Part shown: piece after piece, positions 32,920-41,631 of the stretch
How the letters are laid out: the number at the start of each line of letters is the position of its first letter
How positions within the stretch are numbered: the stretch's first letter is position 1
Source of the DNA: Williamsia herbipolensis
GTDB taxonomy: Bacteria; Actinomycetota; Actinomycetes; Mycobacteriales; Mycobacteriaceae
Assembly (NCBI RefSeq): GCF_000964005.1
Contig: NZ_JXYP01000036.1
Location: forward strand, 148,889-212,888
DNA length: 64,000 bases
Reading direction: 5' to 3'
The notes under the pieces: model-generated
What the model saw: the letters and a program-made list of their open reading frames with translations, nothing else
The model's database searches: none
What the model was told of the DNA's origin: nothing
Made by a program: the position numbers and the translations under genes

Positions 32920-34251
32920 GTGTCAGCGCAGCACGGCGTGCCCGGTTCTTCCGAGTCGGTCCCGACCCCCGTCGATCCCGGCGCGCACACCGATCTACAG
33001 CGGTCGGCCGTCTCGATCCCCGATGAACACCTCGCCGTGGTGGCGATCCGCATGGAGGCCGCCGACCGCATCGCCGCAGCGTTCGGTCCCGGTGCCGGAT
33101 CGGCGGTGCGTGGGGCCACGATGACCGCTCTCGCCGAACTCGTCGGCGACCGCGGCGCGGTGCTGCGGGCGACCCCCGATCACGTCGCGATCCTCGTCGA
33201 CTCCTCCGCTGCCGACCTCGATGACCTGGTGAAAGCCCTGAGCCGGCGACTGGCCACCACCATCGACGTCGACGACGTCTCCTACTTCGTGCAGACCCAC
33301 ATCGGGGTGGCGCTCCCCGGCGACGTCCCGCTCGATCACCCCGCATCGCCTCCGGCCGGCGTCGAGGCGACCGGTTCCCGCCGGGCCGACGACCTCATGC
33401 AGGCCGCCATCGCGGCGGTGCACTCGGCGTTCACCCGCGGAGCCCATCTGGCGTATGCCTCCGAGGTGTCGATCGCGGGCCTGCAGCGCGAGGTCGAGCT
33501 GGCCGCCGAACTGGCGACGGCGGTCGGCGAGGCGTTCACGCTGCATTATCAGCCGATCGTGATCGTCGACGGCCTCGAGGTCGTCGGCTACGAGTCTCTG
33601 TTGCGCTGGACGGTCGACAACCGCGTCCGCCTGCCGGACACGTTCCTCGATGCCGCCGAGGAGACGTCGCTCATCGTGCCGATCGGGCGGTGGGGGGTCG
33701 CCGAGGCCATCCGACAGCTCGCGCAATGGCAGACCGAGAGCGGCAATCCCGGGCTGTTCATGTCGGTGAACTTCTCCTCACAGCAGCTCTTCGACCGCGA
33801 TCTCGCGGCCCACATCTCCGCCACCCTGGCCCAACACTCCGTCGCCGGCGAGACCCTGTGGATCGAGGTCACCGAGCGCGACATGATCACCACCGACTCC
33901 CCCGCGTCGGCCACCATCCACGAGCTCGCGGCACTCGGATGTGTGATCTGCGTCGACGATCTCGGGACGGGGTACGCCGCGTTGCGCTACATGGTCGACC
34001 ACCCGATCAGCGTCGCGAAGATCGACCGGTCGTTGGTCGCCGACATGGGCGACGACCCGACCAAACGGAGCATCGTCGAGACGGTGTGCCGCCTGTCCGA
34101 CGAGCTCGGCATCGTCAGTGTGGCCGAGGGCGTCGAGGACCGCGCCCAGGTGGCGTTGCTGCGGGAGGTCGGGTTCACCCACGCGCAGGGATACCTCTTC
34201 GGCCGTCCGCAGCCCGCCCCGTCGATCACCCCGCCCGTCGCACGCGTCTGA
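32920..34251 (+). CDS. EAL-domain protein (probable cyclic-di-GMP phosphodiesterase)
   Basis: 443 residues from GTG 32920, with GAGAGGGG seven bases upstream. Residues ~35-170 resemble a degenerate GGDEF fold without a GGDEF motif. The EAL domain follows with ESL in place of EAL (GYESLLRW), NFSSQQL, the EVTERD Glu, DDLGTGYAAL, KIDRSLV, SVAEGVED and QGYLFGRP. All metal and catalytic residues of active EAL phosphodiesterases appear present, so it could hydrolyse c-di-GMP. Its closeness to an exopolysaccharide locus is suggestive because c-di-GMP often controls such loci, but no diguanylate cyclase is in the window. Confidence 0.87.
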   Translation: MSAQHGVPGSSESVPTPVDPGAHTDLQRSAVSIPDEHLAVVAIRMEAADRIAAAFGPGAGSAVRGATMTALAELVGDRGAVLRATPDHVAILVDSSAADLDDLVKALSRRLATTIDVDDVSYFVQTHIGVALPGDVPLDHPASPPAGVEATGSRRADDLMQAAIAAVHSAFTRGAHLAYASEVSIAGLQREVELAAELATAVGEAFTLHYQPIVIVDGLEVVGYESLLRWTVDNRVRLPDTFLDAAEETSLIVPIGRWGVAEAIRQLAQWQTESGNPGLFMSVNFSSQQLFDRDLAAHISATLAQHSVAGETLWIEVTERDMITTDSPASATIHELAALGCVICVDDLGTGYAALRYMVDHPISVAKIDRSLVADMGDDPTKRSIVETVCRLSDELGIVSVAEGVEDRAQVALLREVGFTHAQGYLFGRPQPAPSITPPVARV

Positions 34252-34330
34252 CCGACCGCCGCACGCGTCTGACCGACGAGGTCGACGCCCGTGGCGTTTA
34301 TCGCGTTGCGCGGGGTGCGATCATGGACCG

Positions 34331-35584
34331 GTGAGCAGACCGCGCGTACCCCACGTCACCACCACCCTCAAACCGCTCGAGCAGTCCGCGAAACTCCGCG
34401 ACGTCTGCTACGAGATCCGTGGACCGGTACACGCGCACGCAGCACGCCTCGAGGCCGAGGGACACCGCATCCTCAAGCTGAACATCGGCAACCCGGCCCT
34501 GTTCGGGTTCGCCGCACCCGACGTGATCATGCGCGACATGATCCACGCGATGCCGTACTCGCAGGGCTACTCGGAATCGGCCGGCGTCCTCTCGGCCCGC
34601 CGCGCCGTGGTGACGCGCTACGAGACGATCCCCGACTTCCCGTACTTCGACGTCGACGACGTCTACCTCGGCAACGGCGTCTCCGAGCTCATCACGATGA
34701 CCATGCAGGCCCTGCTCGACGACGGTGACGAGGTCCTCATCCCGGCGCCGGACTACCCGCTGTGGACGGCCATGACCGCGCTCGGCGGCGGGAAGCCCGT
34801 GCACTACCTGTGCGACGAGGCCAACGAGTGGAACCCCGACATCGCCGACATCGAGGCGAAGATCACCCCCCGCACGAAGGCCCTGGTCGTCATCAACCCG
34901 AACAACCCGACCGGCGCGGTCTACTCACGTGAGATCCTCACGCAGCTGGTCGATCTCGCGCGCCGGCATTCGCTGCTGCTGCTCGCCGACGAGATCTACG
35001 ACAAGATCCTCTACGACGACGCCGAGCACATCAACATCGCGTCACTCGCCCCGGACCTGCTGTGCCTCACGTTCAACGGACTGTCGAAGGCGTACCGGGT
35101 GTGCGGATACCGCGCCGGATGGGTCGCGATCACCGGACCCAAGGACCACGCGAAGGGGTTCATCGAAGGGCTCTCACTGCTCGCGTCGACCCGCCTCTGC
35201 TCGAATGTGCCCGCGCAGCACGCCATCCAGGTCGCCCTCGGCGGGTATCAGAGCATCGACGATCTCGTGAAACCCGGCGGCCGCCTGCTCGAACAGCGGA
35301 ACGTGACGTGGCAGAAGCTCAACGAGATCCCCGGGGTGTCGTGCGTGAAGCCGATGGGTGCGCTCTACGCGTTCCCGAAGATCGACCGCGAGTACTACGA
35401 CATCCACGATGACGAACTCTTGGTGCAGGATCTGTTGTTACGCGAGAAGATCCTGGTCGTGCAGGGCACCGGGTTCAACTGGCCGACACCGGATCATCTG
35501 CGGATCGTGACGCTGCCGTGGTCGCGTGATCTCGTCGACGCCGTCGAACGACTGGGCAACTTTCTCGCCGGCTACCGGCAGTAG
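34331..35584 (+). CDS. PLP-dependent aminotransferase (AspC/AlaA-type, class I)
   Basis: 417 residues from GTG 34331. It has the class I aminotransferase signatures: NIGNPALFGF substrate loop, YLGNGVSELI, INPNNPTGAVYS, LLADEIYDKILYDD and the PLP lysine in FNGLSKAYRVCGYRAGW. Length and sequence fit the alanine/aspartate aminotransferases of the AlaA/mycobacterial AspC group (Rv0337c, which also neighbours the Fe-S reductase gene). It would interconvert alanine or aspartate with pyruvate or oxaloacetate. Its 3' end overlaps the convergent cupin gene by 147 bp. Confidence 0.87.
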   Translation: MSRPRVPHVTTTLKPLEQSAKLRDVCYEIRGPVHAHAARLEAEGHRILKLNIGNPALFGFAAPDVIMRDMIHAMPYSQGYSESAGVLSARRAVVTRYETIPDFPYFDVDDVYLGNGVSELITMTMQALLDDGDEVLIPAPDYPLWTAMTALGGGKPVHYLCDEANEWNPDIADIEAKITPRTKALVVINPNNPTGAVYSREILTQLVDLARRHSLLLLADEIYDKILYDDAEHINIASLAPDLLCLTFNGLSKAYRVCGYRAGWVAITGPKDHAKGFIEGLSLLASTRLCSNVPAQHAIQVALGGYQSIDDLVKPGGRLLEQRNVTWQKLNEIPGVSCVKPMGALYAFPKIDREYYDIHDDELLVQDLLLREKILVVQGTGFNWPTPDHLRIVTLPWSRDLVDAVERLGNFLAGYRQ

Positions 35585-36031
35585 GGTGGGCGGCGATCCC
35601 GGGTCCCGGCGCGTCAGTCGCCCGTGGACACGCATCGCGAGACGGATGGGCGCCGGGATGTGTTGCCGCAGAACGGCGTGTTTGCGCACGTAGACCGGTA
35701 TCTCCCACAGCGCCCAGGTGCCGGCGGCGAACACCGCGGAATCGCCGGGGTGCAGCACACGTGATGGGCAACCGTGGGCCGAGACGCGTACCGCGCCGTC
35801 GATGATGTGCACGGTCTCGTCCGCGGGGAAGTACCAGTCGAAGACACGCGCCGTGCAGTCCCACACCCAGGTCGTGGTGCTGCCGTCGCGGCTCGAATCG
35901 CACCGCGCCTCGCGCGCGACGGGTGAACCCGAACGGATCCACGCCGGGTTGACCGGGGAGACGACCATGTCGACGTCATCGGGCGTGTAGGCCCTGATCG
36001 GCGGTACGGCGGTCGGGTGACGGCGGGGCAT
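35438..36031 (-). CDS. Cupin (DUF861/Cupin_3) domain protein
   Basis: 197 residues from ATG 36031. The central region FDWYFPADETVHIIDGAVRVSAHG with VLHPGDSAVFAAGTWALWEIPVYVRKHAV has the spacing of Cupin_3 proteins (related to ureidoglycolate and glutamine cupins). The C-terminal ~60 residues are extra and lie within a 147-bp overlap with the 3' end of the aminotransferase gene on the other strand. The cupin core lies entirely outside the overlap, so the gene is likely real even if its tail is unusual. Function is unknown; a sugar-modifying role is possible but not shown. Confidence 0.62.
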   Translation of the reverse strand: MPRRHPTAVPPIRAYTPDDVDMVVSPVNPAWIRSGSPVAREARCDSSRDGSTTTWVWDCTARVFDWYFPADETVHIIDGAVRVSAHGCPSRVLHPGDSAVFAAGTWALWEIPVYVRKHAVLRQHIPAPIRLAMRVHGRLTRRDPGSPPTLLPVAGEKVAQSFDGVDEITRPRQRHDPQMIRCRPVEPGALHDQDLLA

Positions 36032-36278
36032 CGCGGCTCTCTCGGTGTCGATGACAGGAGGGTACGCCACGGTATCGGATAAATCGGACGTCGGAAACTC
36101 TTGTGGTGTGTTCGTACGCCCGAGGCGAGTCATGCAGTTCACTCCACACTGGACATTCTCACTAGTGAATCTGTGACAAGATGTAACCGGCAACGCGGTT
36201 CGTGTGGGGACACGTGCGTTCCAGGGGGAAGGTGATCCGCGTCGTCGGGTCACGCAGTTCCATGTTTTGGGGGAGTTC

Positions 36279-37670
36279 ATGAGCGTCAGGAATTTTCGCG
36301 GCGTGGCCGAGGTCGCTTCGCCGCCGCGACGTGTCCGTCGCGTGGCCTTCGGGCGGCAGCGCATCGACGCCGTCCTCGTCGTGCTCGAACTGGTCATCGT
36401 GACGATCCTGCTCGCCGCCGCCACGGAGCAGCGCTGGCCCGCGCCCGAGGCGGCGGTCTTCGTCGCCCTTCTCGGCACCGGAGGGCTCTACCGCTCGCGC
36501 CTGAACGCCTCTGCGCTGGAGGTACTTCCGCGTCTGGCCGGATTCTGCGTGCTCGCCACACTCGCCGTCGTCGTCGTGTTCGATCCGACGACACCGATCC
36601 TGCGGGCGGGTGTCGAGGCCCTCGGTGTGGCATCGGTGCTGTTCGTCGTGCGGGTCCTCTACTACGCGGTCGTGCGAGCGCGCCGCCGCAGCAGGCCCGC
36701 CATGCGTTCGCGCACCGCGATCGTCGGTGGCGGCATGGTCGCCTCGAAGATCCTGCAGAACCTCGAGCAGCACCCGGAGTTCGGGCTCGAACCGATCATC
36801 GTGGTCGATTCCGACCCGCTCCCCGAGATTGTCGAATGGGGCACACCGGTCACCGACGGCGTCGAGAACCTGCGTGAGATCGTGATGCGTCACAACGTCG
36901 AGACGGTGATCGTCGCGTTCAGCCGCACCACCGACCAGAACTACGTCTCGCCGCTTCGCCAATGCGACGACCTCGACTGCGAGATCTTCATCGTCCCGCG
37001 CCTGTTCGAGTTCGTGCACCTCACCAACGACATGGACCGCGTGCACACCATCCCGCTCGTCCACGTCCGCCGCAGCGCCCAGCGCGCATGGTGTTGGCAC
37101 GCCAAACGTCTCGTCGATCTCGTCGTCTCGTCGCTGGCGCTCCTGCTGGTGTCCCCGGTCCTGCTCGTGTGCGCCCTGGCCATCGCGGTCACCGACCGGA
37201 GCGGACCGATCATCTTCAAGCAGCAACGCACCGGGCGCAACGGAACCCTGTTCCACCTGTACAAGTTCCGGTCGATGCGCCCGGTGTCCGCGGCGACCTC
37301 CGACATCGACTGGAGTCCCGACCGATCCCTGCGGCTCACCGCCATCGGTCGGTTCCTGCGCAAGACCTCGATCGACGAACTGCCGCAGCTGTGGAACGTG
37401 GTGCGCGGCGACATGTCGCTGGTCGGTCCGCGTCCCGAACGGCCGCATTTCGTCGAGCAGTTCGAGAGCACGGTGCCGTCCTACCAGCACCGTCACCGCG
37501 TGAACGTCGGTCTCACCGGCTGGGCCGCGATCAACGGGCTGCGTGGCGACACGAGCATCGACGACCGTGCGATCTACGACAACTTCTACATCGAGAACTG
37601 GAGCATCTGGCTCGACGCCAAGATCATCCTGCTGACCTTCAAGGCGATGCTGCGCGGCACCGGCTCCTGA
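36279..37670 (+). CDS. Exopolysaccharide polyprenyl glycosylphosphotransferase (WcaJ/WbaP-type sugar transferase)
   Basis: 463 residues from ATG 36279, preceded by GGGGGAG. Four N-terminal membrane helices, a CoA-binding-like Rossmann region (TAIVGGGMVASKILQNLEQ), one more helix, and the catalytic domain KRLVDLVVSSLALLLVSP, TGRNGTLFHLYKFRSM, IDELPQLWNVVRGDMSLVGPRPE. These enzymes start repeat-unit synthesis by transferring a sugar-1-phosphate to undecaprenyl phosphate. It marks the left end of the polysaccharide locus. The 247-bp region before it is less GC-rich than its surroundings and holds CACTAGTG at 36160-36167. Confidence 0.92.
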   Translation: MSVRNFRGVAEVASPPRRVRRVAFGRQRIDAVLVVLELVIVTILLAAATEQRWPAPEAAVFVALLGTGGLYRSRLNASALEVLPRLAGFCVLATLAVVVVFDPTTPILRAGVEALGVASVLFVVRVLYYAVVRARRRSRPAMRSRTAIVGGGMVASKILQNLEQHPEFGLEPIIVVDSDPLPEIVEWGTPVTDGVENLREIVMRHNVETVIVAFSRTTDQNYVSPLRQCDDLDCEIFIVPRLFEFVHLTNDMDRVHTIPLVHVRRSAQRAWCWHAKRLVDLVVSSLALLLVSPVLLVCALAIAVTDRSGPIIFKQQRTGRNGTLFHLYKFRSMRPVSAATSDIDWSPDRSLRLTAIGRFLRKTSIDELPQLWNVVRGDMSLVGPRPERPHFVEQFESTVPSYQHRHRVNVGLTGWAAINGLRGDTSIDDRAIYDNFYIENWSIWLDAKIILLTFKAMLRGTGS

Positions 37671-37697
37671 GCCACCGCCGGTGAATGCGTGCCCGGG

Positions 37698-38063
37698 TCA
37701 GTCGATCTCGGCCAGCACGACCGCCATCGCGTGACAGTCGGTGTGCGACAGGGTCACGACGATCTCGCCCCACCTCTGCGACCGTGCGCGACGCGCCATC
37801 GCACCGTGGAGCCGTAGCGTCGGTGCGACACCGGCGCCGACGACCTCGATCTCGGTGGGGACCGTCGCCTCGTCGGTGACGGCGAGCGCCTTGATCACCG
37901 CCTCCTTCGCCGCGAACCGCGCTGCGAGTCGCGCGGTGTCACCGCGTGCCGCGGCGAGCTCACCCGCGGTGAACACCCGCGCCAGGAAGCGCTCACCGAA
38001 CGCCTCCACCGATTCGGCGATGTCGGACAGCGCCACCAGGTCGCATCCGAGTGCGTGACTCAC
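37698..38063 (-). CDS. AcpS-type 4'-phosphopantetheinyl transferase
   Basis: 121 residues from GTG 38063, overlapping the GT stop by 4 nt. Motifs are GCDLVALSDI at the N-terminus, ARFAAKEAVIKAL (Mg/CoA site), and VTLSHTDCHAMAVVL. AcpS enzymes attach phosphopantetheine to carrier-protein serines. It is the last gene of the operon that begins with a carrier protein at 42838, so it most likely activates that protein. A genome-wide AcpS serving fatty-acid synthase should exist elsewhere; if it does not, this one would have both duties. Confidence 0.85.
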   Translation of the reverse strand: MSHALGCDLVALSDIAESVEAFGERFLARVFTAGELAAARGDTARLAARFAAKEAVIKALAVTDEATVPTEIEVVGAGVAPTLRLHGAMARRARSQRWGEIVVTLSHTDCHAMAVVLAEID

Positions 38064-39172
38064 CGTGCCACCGCATCGACCAGGTCCCGCATGGAGCGTC
38101 GGAAGGTGCTGCGCGAGAACGTGTCCGCGTGCCGTGCGATACCGGCACGATCGAGGGCTCCGTCGTCGAACGACGTCATCGCCTCCGCGAGCCGGGCGAC
38201 GACCTCGTCATCCGGGCCGCCCGGCACCAGGACGCCCGAGACGCCCGGCACCACCGTGTCGAGCGCGCCTCCTTCGGCGACCGCGATCACCGGGGTGCCG
38301 CTCGCCATGGCCTCCACCGGGACGATCCCGAAGTCCTCCACACCGGGCATCACGAGGGCGCGTGCGGTCTGCTGCAGTCGGGTCATCTCCGCGTCGTCGA
38401 CGCGGCCGAGGAACGTGGTCCCCGGTCCGGCGAGGCTCTCGCACAACCCCTGCCACCGACCCGACCCGGCGACGACGAGTCGCACACCGGCGAGCCGGGC
38501 GGCCCGCACGGCGAGATCGGGTCGCTTGTAGGGCACGAGGCGTCCGGCGAGCAGGAAGAAGTCCTCCCGCGTCGCGTCGGGGTCGACGGTGAAGCGTTCG
38601 GTGTCGACGGGCGGGTGGATCACCACCGCCTCGCGGCCCCACCACCGTTCGATGCGGTCGGCGACCTCGGCGCTGTTGGCGACCACCGCCGTGAGCCCAG
38701 GTGCCGCACCGGATTCGGCGCGTCGCGCCACCGCCGCGAGTGCGGCCAGCGCGGCCCGTCCGGCCGGGCCCGAGGCCTCACCGGCACGCATCTCGCGGTC
38801 CCAGGCCCACCGGGCCGGGGAGTGGACGTAGGCGACGGTCGGGATGTCGCCGGCGGCGTGCGCGGCCGACACCGCGAAGGCGTGATGGCTGATGACGACG
38901 GCATCGACGTCGGCGAAGGAGCTGCGGCGCAGTGCGGTCGGGACGAGGGGCAACAGCGGTGCGTAGGTGCGTCGACCGATCATCCGGTGTGCCGCGTCGA
39001 GCCGGGACACGTCGACGCGTCCCCGCAGGACGTCGACGACGGCGTCGGGATCCGCGATCGGCACCCGCAGGTGCGCGTCGGGCCACTCGACGGCGAGTTG
39101 TTCGACGACGTGCTCGCTGCCCGCGATCTCGGTGAGCCGCTCGTGGACGAGCGCGATCCTCGACCCGCTCAC
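38060..39172 (-). CDS. GT4-family glycosyltransferase
   Basis: 370 residues from GTG 39172, overlapping the GH2 stop by 4 nt. It has a GT-B fold with an N-terminal HERLTEIAGSEHVVEQL acceptor region, AYVHSPARWAWD, the nucleotide-sugar part AGRLVPYKRPDLAV and the EX7E motif EDFGIVPVEAM. The His-Ser-Pro-x-Arg segment is seen in WbaZ/mannosyl-type transferases. It probably adds a mannose-like sugar from an NDP or GDP donor on the cytoplasmic face. It is the fourth of five overlapping genes in the carrier-protein operon. Confidence 0.87.
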   Translation of the reverse strand: MSGSRIALVHERLTEIAGSEHVVEQLAVEWPDAHLRVPIADPDAVVDVLRGRVDVSRLDAAHRMIGRRTYAPLLPLVPTALRRSSFADVDAVVISHHAFAVSAAHAAGDIPTVAYVHSPARWAWDREMRAGEASGPAGRAALAALAAVARRAESGAAPGLTAVVANSAEVADRIERWWGREAVVIHPPVDTERFTVDPDATREDFFLLAGRLVPYKRPDLAVRAARLAGVRLVVAGSGRWQGLCESLAGPGTTFLGRVDDAEMTRLQQTARALVMPGVEDFGIVPVEAMASGTPVIAVAEGGALDTVVPGVSGVLVPGGPDDEVVARLAEAMTSFDDGALDRAGIARHADTFSRSTFRRSMRDLVDAVAR

Positions 39173-41631
39173 GGGGCCATCGAGACGGTCACCGGCGCGG
39201 CGAGGTCGAGGCCGAGTACGCGCCCCCGGGGACCGCGCTCGTGGTCGGTCCCGGCCGCGGGGGTGAGCGCGACGTCGTAGGGGCGGCCGGCCGCGAGGTG
39301 GAACACCGAATCGGCCGGAGTCCATCCGGGGCAGTCGATCTCGACCCACCGCGCGGTGACCGCCGACTCCAACCGCACCGACCAGCAGCCGTCGACGACG
39401 TGGGCCGCCGCCTGCAATGTGCCCGCGGGGATCACGACGGCCTCGGTGGCGGGTCGCACCACGAACACCTCGCGACACCGCGGCGCCCCGTCGACGCTCA
39501 GCACCACCTCCACCGCGTCGGCGGTACGTGGCCCGAACCGGTGGGCGTCGGAGAGGTCACGGAAGACACCGGTGATCTCGCTGTCGTACAGCCGCACCGA
39601 CCCGTGGGGGGCGACGGCGACCGCCGCGACGCCCTCGGCGACGACCGGCCCACCGTCGGTGGTCGCGCACAGCGACACCTCCCCCACCAGCGGCGTGGCG
39701 GTGTCGTTGACGACGTCGACCGCGATGCCGGCGAGACCCGCGTCGCGCACGAGCACCGCGACCGGAGCCCACACCCGGCGGAGGACCGACAGCGGCAGTT
39801 TGGGGTCGCCGTCGACGTCGATGAGGCCCCAACCCGCACCGGGTGCGGTGTCGGCCGCGGTCAGCACGAGCGCACCGCCGCAGCGGGGATCGGTGCGCCA
39901 GTGGGCGTGAGCGGTGGCCATCGCCTCGGCGACGGCGATGCGACCGAGCTGCAGGTGGCGCTCGGGGTCGCGGCTGCGGACCGCCGAGGGCTCCACGCCG
40001 AACAGTGCGGCGACATAGTGGTCGCGGACGTCCTCGAAATCCCAGGCCGAACCGCGGTCGCGGGGTACCGCGGCCTTCCACTCGGAAGTGTGCCCGGCGG
40101 CCGCCGCGGCGCCGAAGTGCCGCTCGACCGCCGCGGGCGACGGCGGGATGGAGAAGGCGAGACATTCGGCGGCGAAACGGACGTCGGCACCGACGACGTC
40201 GGCGACCGGGCGGCGGTATCCGCCCACGCCGAACCAGTGACTGACGCCGGTGTCGGGTCGGAGCGGGAACGCGTCGCTGCCGGGCGGGGCGCTCGGCGAC
40301 GACTCGACATAGGGCAGACCGTACGCGGCGGCCCGGTCGGCCAGCGTGGTCTCGATGAGGGGCATCATCCGGCCCTCACGCGGGAGTCCGAGCATCACCG
40401 GTTGCTGCACCGTCTCACTCCCGCCGCTGACCACGGCGATCGACGGGTTGCCCGACACCGCCCGCAGCATCGTGTCGAGTTCGGCGTCGACGGTGCCGTC
40501 GAGATCGGGCGGCGGGTCGAAGGTGGCGAGCATCGTGTCCTGCCAGATGAGGAGTCCGAGTTCGGCGCAGACGTCGGCGAATTCGGCGTCCTCGGGCAAC
40601 AGTCCGCCCGGGATCCGCACCATGGTCGCGCCGGCGTCGGCGAGCAGGTGCAGGCGCCGCCGGATCGCGGCGGGCACGTCGGGCACCGCGCCGGGACGCA
40701 CCGGGGTCCACACGGCGCCGCGGGCGAAGATCGGGACGCCGTTGCCGACGAGGGTGAAGCCGCCGTCGGTGGTGTCGACGGTGAGCGTCCGGAACCCGAC
40801 CGTTCTCGTGGTTGGTGCGCCGTCGGCGGTGGCCGCCGTCAGCCGGTAGAGGGGTTGTTCGCCGTACCCATGGGGCCACCAGAGTCGGGGCCGGGCCACG
40901 GTGAGCGTCGTGGTGAACGCCCCGTCGGTGACCTCCGCGGTCGTCTCGATCACCCGCCCGTCGGGATCGACGAGACGCACGGTCACCGTCGCGGTGTCCG
41001 CGCCGGTCCCGTCGGGGTCGAGGCAGCGACCGCGCACGGTGACGACACCCGTGGTCGGGTCGGCGTGGACGTCGAGATCGACGACCGCGGCCGCGTCGGT
41101 CGTCGTGACGCCGCGCCAGAACCCCACCGGGGCAGGCACATCGCCGTAGACCTTCGCGCGACCGAGCAGCGTGGTGCGCGCCCACCGCAGGCCCTGGGTG
41201 GCCACCAGCGACGACCGCCAGCGTCCGCGGGGGCGTCGCGTCGACGCCCATGCGGTGAGCGACCCGAATCGCACCACGATGCGGTGTCGACCCGGTCCGA
41301 CCGTCGTCGCCACGGGCAGGAACATCGAGGTCACGGTCGCCACCTCGACGTCGTCGACGAACACCGACGCCGGAAAGCTCAACCCCTCGAACACGATTCG
41401 TGTGGTCGCGGCGACGTCGGTGTCGGTGACGAACCACCAGTCGAGGTCGTCGACCGAGGCGTCCGGCGGGCACAGCGCACGCCACCCGTCGACCGCGTCG
41501 ACCACCGTCGGGCGCGGCATCGGTACGCCCCCGCCGAGGACGTCACCGGCGAGGCCGGTCGGGTCGATCACCGCGCCGGCGACGGTCGCCACCAGCAGAC
41601 CTCCCGGCAGGGTCGTCGCGACGGCGCTCAC
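39169..41631 (-). CDS. GH2-family glycosidase (beta-mannosidase-like), cytoplasmic, with altered acid/base motif
   Basis: 820 residues from GTG 41631, overlapping the DUF1839 stop by 4 nt. N-terminal jelly-roll and Ig-like domains (VFVDDVEVATV, LWWPHGYGEQPLY, RTVGFRTL) precede a TIM barrel (MVRIPGGLLPEDAEFADVCAELGLLIWQD). The position where beta-mannosidases have GNNE reads VSGGSET, so the Asn before the acid/base Glu is Ser; the likely nucleophile is in HTSEWK. No signal peptide is present. A glycosidase in the middle of a biosynthetic operon may trim or proofread a cytoplasmic intermediate, or act as a transglycosidase; this is inference. Confidence 0.78.
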   Translation of the reverse strand: MSAVATTLPGGLLVATVAGAVIDPTGLAGDVLGGGVPMPRPTVVDAVDGWRALCPPDASVDDLDWWFVTDTDVAATTRIVFEGLSFPASVFVDDVEVATVTSMFLPVATTVGPGRHRIVVRFGSLTAWASTRRPRGRWRSSLVATQGLRWARTTLLGRAKVYGDVPAPVGFWRGVTTTDAAAVVDLDVHADPTTGVVTVRGRCLDPDGTGADTATVTVRLVDPDGRVIETTAEVTDGAFTTTLTVARPRLWWPHGYGEQPLYRLTAATADGAPTTRTVGFRTLTVDTTDGGFTLVGNGVPIFARGAVWTPVRPGAVPDVPAAIRRRLHLLADAGATMVRIPGGLLPEDAEFADVCAELGLLIWQDTMLATFDPPPDLDGTVDAELDTMLRAVSGNPSIAVVSGGSETVQQPVMLGLPREGRMMPLIETTLADRAAAYGLPYVESSPSAPPGSDAFPLRPDTGVSHWFGVGGYRRPVADVVGADVRFAAECLAFSIPPSPAAVERHFGAAAAAGHTSEWKAAVPRDRGSAWDFEDVRDHYVAALFGVEPSAVRSRDPERHLQLGRIAVAEAMATAHAHWRTDPRCGGALVLTAADTAPGAGWGLIDVDGDPKLPLSVLRRVWAPVAVLVRDAGLAGIAVDVVNDTATPLVGEVSLCATTDGGPVVAEGVAAVAVAPHGSVRLYDSEITGVFRDLSDAHRFGPRTADAVEVVLSVDGAPRCREVFVVRPATEAVVIPAGTLQAAAHVVDGCWSVRLESAVTARWVEIDCPGWTPADSVFHLAAGRPYDVALTPAAGTDHERGPRGRVLGLDLAAPVTVSMAP

